Assembly: GCA_001788295.1 (NCBI GenBank)
Contig: MGBO01000012.1
Location: 1-35,177, forward strand
Source of the DNA: Candidatus Roizmanbacteria bacterium RIFOXYC1_FULL_41_16
Lineage (GTDB): Bacteria > Patescibacteriota > Microgenomatia > UBA1406
Length of the DNA: 35,177 nucleotides
Direction of reading: 5' to 3'
Under the pieces are notes generated by a model. The model was not told the DNA's origin and did not search any database. It saw only the letters and a program-made list of their open reading frames with translations. This document shows positions 18,655 through 25,445 of the stretch, in pieces. Every line of letters starts with the position of its first letter. Position 1 is the first letter of the stretch. A program made the translations under genes and the position numbers.

Positions 18655-18683
18655 TTGTCAAGTGTTTTTAATTCATATACAAT
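18655..18683 (+). promoter_or_regulatory. Promoter for pilB (TTGTCA-17-TACAAT), predicted leaderless start
   Basis: -35 TTGTCA 18655-18660, 17-bp spacer, -10 TACAAT 18678-18683; ATG at 18690 is +7 from the -10. Minus -35 TTGACA (18661-18656) for the pilin overlaps it. Confidence 0.6.
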
Positions 18684-18689
18684 GATTTA

Positions 18690-20408
18690 ATGCTGAAATA
18701 TTCGTTTAAGAAATTTTTGGATTATCTTGTACATGATGGTGTCCTTACAGAGCCCCAAGCTAAGCAGGCAGAACTGGAAATCCTTAAATCTGATCTTGAA
18801 CCAGAGGACTTTATTTTGAAAAAGAAGCTGGCCACCAATGAGCAGGTGCTGACCGCTAAAGCCAAGGCTCTGGGTTTTGAATATGTTTCACTGACTAATG
18901 TGGCGGTTTCGCCCCAGGCAATTACTCTGATTCCAGAGGTAATTGCCAAACAATATGTTGTCTTTCCAATCGAATACGATCACAAGAACAATGTTTTGAA
19001 AGTGGTCATGGAGGATCCTTTAAATCTGGACATCATCAGTTTTCTTGAAAAGAAAACCAATAAGAAGATTGTTCCTTATATGTCGTCAAAAGACGAAATC
19101 ATTGAGGCAATCAGAATTCAGTATCAGCAGAGCATTTCACCGACTGTAACCACCGCTCTTGAGGAGTATTCTGATCAGCAAAAAGAAGAGCAAGGAGCCA
19201 TTTCTAAATCACAGATAATTAAGGAACCGCCTATTGCCAGACTGGTTAACACCATTCTTGAATATGCAGTCAAAGGCCGAGCCTCAGATATTCACATTGA
19301 GCCACAGGAATTTAAAACCCGAGTCCGTTACCGGATTGACGGCATTCTTTATGAAAAATTAAGCCTGCCCCGCTCCCTTCACGAATCGTTTGTTTCCAGA
19401 ATCAAAATTCTGTCGCAGATGCGCATTGACGAGCGCCGCTTACCACAAGATGGCCGGTTCACCTTTAAAATCGGTGATCAAGAAGTGGATTTGCGTGTTT
19501 CCAGTTTGCCGACAGTTCACGGCGAAAAAATTGTGATGAGATTGCTCAAAAAAACCGGCGGCATCCCTAGCTTACCCGATCTGGGTTTGACCGGCACTGG
19601 CTTGCAAAATCTTGAGGCGGCAATTACCAAACCCTACGGCATTATTTTGATTACCGGACCAACCGGTTCTGGTAAAACCACAACTTTGTATTCAATTTTA
19701 TCTCGGTTAAATAAACCCGGAGTCAATATTCTGACCCTGGAGGATCCGGTAGAATATGAAATTCCCGGCATTAACCAGGTGCAAATTAATGTTCAGGCCG
19801 GTCTGACTTTTGCTAACGGATTGCGTTCTTTTTTACGACAGGATCCCAATATTATTCTTGTTGGTGAAATCCGTGACCAGGAAACTACTAATTTGGCAAT
19901 CCAGGCCGCTCTTACCGGCCATTTGGTTTTTTCCACTCTTCATACCAATGACGCCGCGACCGCCATTCCGAGATTGATTGACTTGGGTGCAGAACCGTTT
20001 TTGGTGGCCTCAGTTTTGGCTGCAACAGTGGGTCAGCGGATTATGCGTAAAATTTGCCCCAGTTGTAAAGTCAGCTATCAACCCTCCAAAGAGATCGAAG
20101 ACTCGGTCCGTAAGACTCTCGGACCTCTTTTACCCTCAAAGCTCGCTAATCAACCGCTGACTTTTTATAAAGGCAAAGGCTGCGATGAATGTGGCCAGAG
20201 CGGTTATTTTGGCCGCGTGGGAATTTTTGAAGTCATTCTCGCCAACCAACAAATGTCTCAATTAATTCTAAAAAGCGCCACCGCCGAGGAAATTGCCAAA
20301 GAGGCTAAAAAATTTGGCACTATTAATATGATTGAGGACGGTTATTTAAAAGTTTTGGCCGGGGTCACAACGGTTGAAGAAGTCCTGAGAGTGGCACAAG
20401 AAAGATGA
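18690..20408 (+). CDS. pilB: Type IV pilus assembly ATPase PilB/GspE
   Basis: N-terminal MshEN-like domain; Walker A GPTGSGKTTTLYSIL; DPVEYEIPGINQVQIN; GEIRDQETT; CPSCKxxY...CDECGQSGYFGR zinc motif. Confidence 0.95.
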   Translation: MLKYSFKKFLDYLVHDGVLTEPQAKQAELEILKSDLEPEDFILKKKLATNEQVLTAKAKALGFEYVSLTNVAVSPQAITLIPEVIAKQYVVFPIEYDHKNNVLKVVMEDPLNLDIISFLEKKTNKKIVPYMSSKDEIIEAIRIQYQQSISPTVTTALEEYSDQQKEEQGAISKSQIIKEPPIARLVNTILEYAVKGRASDIHIEPQEFKTRVRYRIDGILYEKLSLPRSLHESFVSRIKILSQMRIDERRLPQDGRFTFKIGDQEVDLRVSSLPTVHGEKIVMRLLKKTGGIPSLPDLGLTGTGLQNLEAAITKPYGIILITGPTGSGKTTTLYSILSRLNKPGVNILTLEDPVEYEIPGINQVQINVQAGLTFANGLRSFLRQDPNIILVGEIRDQETTNLAIQAALTGHLVFSTLHTNDAATAIPRLIDLGAEPFLVASVLAATVGQRIMRKICPSCKVSYQPSKEIEDSVRKTLGPLLPSKLANQPLTFYKGKGCDECGQSGYFGRVGIFEVILANQQMSQLILKSATAEEIAKEAKKFGTINMIEDGYLKVLAGVTTVEEVLRVAQER

Positions 20409-21460
20409 TCAATCCATCACAATTAATTGACGAAGTTATTAATCGCAACGCCTCTGATTTGCATTTGGTCGTTGGCTATCCACCGGCCGTACGTGTCAAT
20501 ACGGTCTTAATTCAACTCAGCCTGTACCCGACTCTGACTCAGGAAGATGTCCATTCTTTTATAATGACTTTTACCACCAAAGAACAGCAGGAAATTTATT
20601 ATTTGAATAAAGAAATTGATTTTAGTCTGGTTCACAACACTTTTCGATTTCGTGCCAACGCCTACTATCAGCTTGGGCAAATGTCTATTTCATTAAGATT
20701 GATTCCGGAAAAAATTAAATCACTGGACGATTTAAAATTACCAAGTATTTTGCATCAAATTCCCAATTTTAAACAAGGTTTTGTTTTGATTACCGGCCAA
20801 ACCAGTCAGGGTAAGTCAACAACCATGGCCTCAATTATTAACGAAATCAATATTAATCGCCAGCTCCATATTATCACGGTCGAAGATCCGATTGAGTTTA
20901 CCTACCCCAAGGCCAAAGCTATTGTTTCTCAGCGGGAGGTTAAGCATGATACTCTTTCTTTTAATAATGCCTTGCGTTCGGTTTTACGTGAAGATCCGGA
21001 TGTGATTGTAGTGGGTGAAATGCGCGATTATGAGACTATTTCTAGCGCCTTAACTCTCGCCGAAACCGGACATTTGGTATTTTCGACTCTTCATACTAAT
21101 ACCGCCACTCAGACAATTGACCGGATTATTGACGTTTTTCCAGAAGAACAACAACCACAGGTTCGCGTACAACTAGCCAATGTTCTCAAGTCAATTGTCT
21201 GCCAGCGTTTGCTTCCGGACCTGAAGGAGGAAGGCTTGATTCCGGCGGTTGAAATCTTGTTTAATAATTCAGCCGTTGCCTCTCTTATTCGCGAAGGGAA
21301 AAGTTTTCAGATCGATAACGTATTACATACATCTGCCTCTGAAGAGATGATTCTGTTTGAACAATATTTGAAGCAAATGACTGATAAAGGGCTGATTCGC
21401 AAAGAAACCGCTCTAAAATATGCGTTTAGAACTAAATTAATTCAGGAACTTTTAAAATAA
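20405..21460 (+). CDS. pilT: Type IV pilus twitching/retraction ATPase PilT-like
   Basis: SDLHLVVGYPPAVRV, GQTSQGKSTTMASI Walker A, EDPIEFTYP, VVGEMRDYETISSALTLAETGHLVFSTLHTN. Confidence 0.92.
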   Translation: MINPSQLIDEVINRNASDLHLVVGYPPAVRVNTVLIQLSLYPTLTQEDVHSFIMTFTTKEQQEIYYLNKEIDFSLVHNTFRFRANAYYQLGQMSISLRLIPEKIKSLDDLKLPSILHQIPNFKQGFVLITGQTSQGKSTTMASIINEININRQLHIITVEDPIEFTYPKAKAIVSQREVKHDTLSFNNALRSVLREDPDVIVVGEMRDYETISSALTLAETGHLVFSTLHTNTATQTIDRIIDVFPEEQQPQVRVQLANVLKSIVCQRLLPDLKEEGLIPAVEILFNNSAVASLIREGKSFQIDNVLHTSASEEMILFEQYLKQMTDKGLIRKETALKYAFRTKLIQELLK

Positions 21461-21461
21461 A

Positions 21462-22685
21462 ATGCAGTTTGATTATCAGATCATCGATCGCAAACATAAG
21501 CGCAGTCACGGCACCATTGAAGCTAGCTCGATGAAAGAGGCCAGAAGCATTCTGAAAGAAAAAGAGGCTTTTATCGTCCGTCTGAAAGCCAAAACTGAAA
21601 TCTTTAAAAATATTCAGGGCTTGCGCCGAAATAAGAACGGCAAACTTAATTTTAATTCGCTGGTAGATTTTACCAGACAGATGGGGATTATGATTAATGC
21701 CGGCCTGTCACTGGTAGACGCACTTAGTATTATTGTTGACCAAACCAAGGATATTAATCAAAAACTGGTGATCGGCCGCTTGTCTGATTACATTAAAAGC
21801 GGTTCTTCTCTTTCCACCGGAATGACTGATATGCCCGACAGTTTTCCTAATTATTACATTTCGCTTATTAAAGCCGGTGAATCCTCGGGCAAATTGGACG
21901 ATGTTTTTTTGCGTTTGGCCGAAAATCTAGAAAAATCCCGGGAGTTCAGGGGCAAAGTAAGCGGTGCCTTGGTTTATCCGATGTTAATTATCATTGGTAT
22001 CGTAGTAGTTGCTTTTGTGATGATGACTTTTGTTTTACCGCAACTATTGGAAATGTATAAAAACTTTGATGTCGAATTACCGGCCACAACCCAATTTATC
22101 ATTAACTTTTCTAATTTTCTTTCTAAATTCTGGCCTTTGGTAATTGTCGCCACATTTGTTGCCGGTGTACTTTTAAGAACATTACTTACTAAACCTCGTT
22201 ACCGCCGAATACTTGATATGTATTTGATCAAAATGCCGGTCTTTGGCAACATTATTCAAAAATCTATTCTGGTTGAGACGACCCGAACTTTATCAATTTT
22301 AATTCAATCCGGCGTACCATTATTGGAAAGTTTGACGATTGTCAAAAGAACTACTAATAACGCCTTGTATCGAGAGGCTTTTGAAGATATTTATAATGAT
22401 GTGGAAAAAGGCCGATCTCTGGGTGAATCATTGGCTTCCTCAGGTATTTTTCCAGCTATTTTTGTACAAATGACCAGCGTTGGCGAACGCACCGGTAAAC
22501 TTGACGATACTCTGCTTCGACTGTCAAAGTATTTCCAAATGGAATCCGAACTGGCAATCAAAACCGCCACTACTCTGATCGAGCCAGCCATTTTGGTAAT
22601 TTTGGGTTTGGGAGTGGGCTTTTTGATTACTTCGATCCTGACGCCGATCTACAACCTCACCGGTTCCATCGGTTCCGCTCGATAA
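21462..22685 (+). CDS. pilC: Type IV pilus inner membrane platform protein PilC
   Basis: LVDFTRQMGIMINAGLSLVDALSII, DSFPNYYISLIKAGESSGKLDDVFLRLAENLEKSREFRGKVSGALVYPMLI; two T2SSF repeats. Confidence 0.95.
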   Translation: MQFDYQIIDRKHKRSHGTIEASSMKEARSILKEKEAFIVRLKAKTEIFKNIQGLRRNKNGKLNFNSLVDFTRQMGIMINAGLSLVDALSIIVDQTKDINQKLVIGRLSDYIKSGSSLSTGMTDMPDSFPNYYISLIKAGESSGKLDDVFLRLAENLEKSREFRGKVSGALVYPMLIIIGIVVVAFVMMTFVLPQLLEMYKNFDVELPATTQFIINFSNFLSKFWPLVIVATFVAGVLLRTLLTKPRYRRILDMYLIKMPVFGNIIQKSILVETTRTLSILIQSGVPLLESLTIVKRTTNNALYREAFEDIYNDVEKGRSLGESLASSGIFPAIFVQMTSVGERTGKLDDTLLRLSKYFQMESELAIKTATTLIEPAILVILGLGVGFLITSILTPIYNLTGSIGSAR

Positions 22686-22704
22686 TTCAACTTAACTCTT
22701 TTCT

Positions 22705-22780
22705 TGGGGTGGCTGACCGGATTTGAACCGGCAACATCCTCCTCCACAGGGAGGCGCTCTGCCGTTGAGCTACAGCCACC
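22705..22780 (-). tRNA. tRNA-His (GTG), CCA encoded, genomically encoded G-1
   Basis: GGTGGCTGTAGCTCAACGGCAGAGCGCCTCCCTGTGGAGGAGGATGTTGCCGGTTCAAATCCGGTCAGCCACCCCA; anticodon loop CTGTGGA. Confidence 0.95.
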
Positions 22781-22788
22781 AATAAGGA

Positions 22789-23034
22789 TTATTCTAACAA
22801 TTTGTTTCTCAATTCTCTACCGGCACCACTTTTCAAATAAATTTCTAATTCCCTGGCAGCACTACGGTCTAAACATTCTTGTGCAAATATCAAAATAAAT
22901 GGACCACGATTAACAGTTGATTTGGTAGCAAAAGAACCACTATTATGTTGTTTAAGACGTCTGAATAAGTTTGACGTTATACCAGTATAATATTTCCTGT
23001 CTTTCTTACTTTGTAAAATATATACATAATACAT
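22789..23034 (-). CDS. GIY-YIG single-domain endonuclease (UPF0213/YhbQ-like)
   Basis: MYYVYILQSKKDRKYYTGITSNLFRRLKQHNSG...; the track ORF to 23085 (TTG start) reads through a tRNA-His fragment and a palindrome. Confidence 0.9.
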   Translation of the reverse strand: MYYVYILQSKKDRKYYTGITSNLFRRLKQHNSGSFATKSTVNRGPFILIFAQECLDRSAARELEIYLKSGAGRELRNKLLE

Positions 23035-23039
23035 TATCT

Positions 23040-23086
23040 GCTCTGCCATTGACCCGCCTACGGCGGGCAGGGCTACAGCCACCAAT
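23040..23086 (-). pseudogene. Partial tRNA-His 5' fragment interrupted by a 19-nt palindromic insert
   Basis: Plus gctctgccAttga-[cccgcctacggcgggcagg]-gctacagccaccaat vs intact copy 22756-22783 gctctgccGttgagctacagccaccaat: 27/28 identical outside the insert. Confidence 0.85.
23053..23071. repeat. Palindromic mini-element CCCGCCtacGGCGGG(cagg)
   Basis: 6-bp perfect inverted repeat with 3-nt loop, inserted exactly between tRNA-His fragment nucleotides TAGC and TCAA. Confidence 0.75.
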
Positions 23087-23095
23087 TATGTGCTT

Positions 23096-23116
23096 GCACT
23101 GAGCCTGTCGAAGTGC
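23096..23116. repeat. Imperfect palindrome GCACTgagcctgtcgaAGTGC abutting the tRNA-Arg 3' end
   Basis: 5-bp terminal inverted repeat; flanked by GTGCTT direct repeats (23090-23095 and 23113-23118). Confidence 0.6.
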
Positions 23117-23187
23117 TTCCAAGAGGATTCGAACCTCTGACCTTCCGCTTAGAAGGCGGACGCTCTATCCGACTGAGCTATGGAAGC
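23114..23187 (-). tRNA. tRNA-Arg (TCT), CCA not encoded
   Basis: GCTTCCATAGCTCAGTCGGATAGAGCGTCCGCCTTCTAAGCGGAAGGTCAGAGGTTCGAATCCTCTTGGAAGCA; anticodon loop CTTCTAA. Confidence 0.93.
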
Positions 23188-23218
23188 ATGTATAAATATT
23201 ATATCAAGAGATTGACTC

Positions 23219-24805
23219 TTAGATAATGTCTTCCTTGCGGCGGCGAATAAAGCTGATCCACTCCTCAATGACTTCAAAAAGAACTTTGAAAGGCGCCTCG
23301 ATTAGAAAATCAAAAACAAACAATAAAACATTGATTTTGGAAATTTCAGAGCTCAGCCACTTGCCCACCGAAACCAAAGGCATTAAGAAAAAATCAACTA
23401 CCGGCGTAAAGACACTTTCTTTTTCCTTAACTACGTATTCCTTGGCGGTCTGGCTGATACGATAGCCAAAAAAACTGACCGCTGAGGCAAAAAAGAAGAA
23501 AATAATCTTGCTGGTAAGATGAAAGCGGAAAAGATTAAGAATGCTGTTGATCGCCAGAAAAGTAACGGCAAAAGTGGTGAAGTAAAAACTCCAGAAAATA
23601 ACATTAAACAAAAAGTTGCGATCCTTGATTTTTTTGGCCCTAAAGTGAATTTTTTCAGTCTGTTCTTCCATTAAAATTCGTTTGATCCGGAGCCAAATCC
23701 GCTCAGTGTTATTTTCGTCCGGGACCGAGTTAAAAATCACAAACAAAAACATCAAGAAGGGCGGAAACAGAGAATTAATGGCCAGAGAAACATAGTCGAC
23801 CTCTTCTCCCAATTGTTTCATGAGCGGGTACTCGGCCATCAGAACAAAAATTATTTTAGTAAGAAATATGTAGATAATACTGCGGATACCGGCTCGGGAA
23901 AGCTTTTCTTTGGTTGTTTGGTACTTGTCGGCGCAGACCTCCTCAATCCGGCTCTTGAGTTTCTTCTCTTCGGCAAACAAGTCGTCAAGATTATTAATAT
24001 TCTGCAAAATAGTCCCTTTAAAAATAAGGTAAGTTGGCCGTAAGTTACGCAGATATTTAATTATTTTGCGATTTATTGGCGCTTCGATCTGTTTATCAAT
24101 AAACAAAAAGGCTTTTTTAAACTGAGCCTTGTTTTCTTTAAGGTCGCCCTGCTCAATTTTAAGCAAATCTTCAAAAATCAATTTAAAAAGATGATAACGA
24201 AGGTAAACAGTGTCGCTTTTGAGAAAAACTTGTTCTAAATTCAGATAAAAAAGAAGATTCTTTTCATCCACAGTTTTGCCTTCAATTTCAATAGACGGAT
24301 TAAGAATCTGATAAAAATAAAAAAGAAAGATTGAATTGATTTTGCTTTCTTTTTCGCTGAAGATCTCTTCGATCTGACAAACTAATAAATCTTTGATGAA
24401 CTGGTTGTAGAAAATAACCTTGGGTCGAGGTTCGCCTTTTACCAGAATATTACGTAGTCGTATGTACCAGTCCAATGTGCGCTGCAGACGTTCAACGCTT
24501 TGCTCAGGAATTTTATCCTTGCGATAGTATCCGGCCCAGGCGATCTCTTTGGCCAAAGATAAGCCTTCATCAGAAAGTTCGGGATTAAAAGCCAAACGCC
24601 GGGAAACAATTCGGTTGATGGCATTACGGCGAATAATGTGCTCGTCCTTAAACTCAATTACATTGCGGAATTTTTCGTAGGCAATCGCAAAGAAAGAAAC
24701 GGTTTTGGAAACATCAATTGCTTCCGAACCCTCAACCTCCGAAGAATTGACGACAGTCCTGACTGCTTGCAATAATTGTTCTGTTTGTTTGGTAATTGCA
24801 ATCAT
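23219..24805 (-). CDS. Uncharacterised membrane protein with long helical N-terminus and C-terminal TM segments
   Basis: Long open frame (MIAITKQTEQLLQAVRTVV...); several TM segments (IIYIFLTKIIFVLMAEY, LFPPFLMFLFVIFNSV, VIFWSFYFTTFAVTFLAINSILNL, IIFFFFASAVSFFGY); no family recognised. Confidence 0.75.
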   Translation of the reverse strand: MIAITKQTEQLLQAVRTVVNSSEVEGSEAIDVSKTVSFFAIAYEKFRNVIEFKDEHIIRRNAINRIVSRRLAFNPELSDEGLSLAKEIAWAGYYRKDKIPEQSVERLQRTLDWYIRLRNILVKGEPRPKVIFYNQFIKDLLVCQIEEIFSEKESKINSIFLFYFYQILNPSIEIEGKTVDEKNLLFYLNLEQVFLKSDTVYLRYHLFKLIFEDLLKIEQGDLKENKAQFKKAFLFIDKQIEAPINRKIIKYLRNLRPTYLIFKGTILQNINNLDDLFAEEKKLKSRIEEVCADKYQTTKEKLSRAGIRSIIYIFLTKIIFVLMAEYPLMKQLGEEVDYVSLAINSLFPPFLMFLFVIFNSVPDENNTERIWLRIKRILMEEQTEKIHFRAKKIKDRNFLFNVIFWSFYFTTFAVTFLAINSILNLFRFHLTSKIIFFFFASAVSFFGYRISQTAKEYVVKEKESVFTPVVDFFLMPLVSVGKWLSSEISKINVLLFVFDFLIEAPFKVLFEVIEEWISFIRRRKEDII

Positions 24806-24829
24806 ATAGTATAATTCTACCATAGTACT

Positions 24830-24901
24830 GCCTCTGTAGCTCAACGGATAGAGCACTGGTCTTCGGAACCAGGGATAGGGGTTCGATTCCCTTCAGAGGC
24901 A
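24830..24901 (+). tRNA. tRNA-Arg (TCG), CCA not encoded
   Basis: GCCTCTGTAGCTCAACGGATAGAGCACTGGTCTTCGGAACCAGGGATAGGGGTTCGATTCCCTTCAGAGGCA; anticodon loop CTTCGGA. Confidence 0.95.
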
Positions 24902-24902
24902 C

Positions 24903-25445
24903 ATGGTTTTAGTGGTAATTGCGATTCAAATAATTTTGTTGCTGATTTTAATCGCCTGCTGGCTGTATTTTGCCAGTATGCTGATTTCCGATCTCTTTGG
25001 TGTTCCGTTTGTTCCCACCCGAAACAAAAGCCTAGATCAGATCTTTGACTTTATTGAATTTAATCAAAAGGATGTTTTTTATGACTTGGGTTCCGGTGAC
25101 GGCCGTTTGCCATTTTATATTGCCAAAAAATATAATATCAAAGCGGTGGGAGTTGAACTTAATCCCCTACTCCATGTTTTTTGTCTATTTAAAAAATGGC
25201 TGACAAAAAGTGAGAAAGTGCAGTTTTATCGCCGTAATTTTTTTAATCTTGATTTAAAGCCGGCAACGGTAATTTATCTATTTCTTTTTCCTGAAGTTGT
25301 TGAGAAACTTTATCCGAAATTTATGAAGCATTGCCCACGAGGAACAGTGATCATCTCACACGGCTTTAAAATAAAAAAACTGGAATCAAAAAAGGTGGCG
25401 GAGCTACCTAACAAACCTTTTGCTACTTATTTTTACCGTCTTTGA
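24903..25445 (+). CDS. Membrane-anchored class I SAM-dependent methyltransferase, FAM173-like
   Basis: N-terminal TM helix then VFYDLGSGDGRLPFYIAKKYNIKAVGVELNPLLHVF; ATG begins 1 nt after the tRNA-Arg discriminator base. Confidence 0.8.
   Translation: MVLVVIAIQIILLLILIACWLYFASMLISDLFGVPFVPTRNKSLDQIFDFIEFNQKDVFYDLGSGDGRLPFYIAKKYNIKAVGVELNPLLHVFCLFKKWLTKSEKVQFYRRNFFNLDLKPATVIYLFLFPEVVEKLYPKFMKHCPRGTVIISHGFKIKKLESKKVAELPNKPFATYFYRL

Noticed and set aside
22704-22898. ORF 22704..22898 (+)
   Set aside because: It reads through the antisense of tRNA-His and the 3' end of the GIY-YIG gene; not a plausible protein.
23035-23085. N-terminal extension MVAVALPAVGGSMAEQI of the GIY-YIG ORF
   Set aside because: Translated from the tRNA-His fragment and inserted palindrome via a TTG start; the conserved domain begins at MYYVYILQ (23034).
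24806-24856. N-terminal extension of the 23219 ORF to 24856
   Set aside because: Would overlap the tRNA-Arg gene antisense; internal ATG at 24805 (or 24823) is more plausible.
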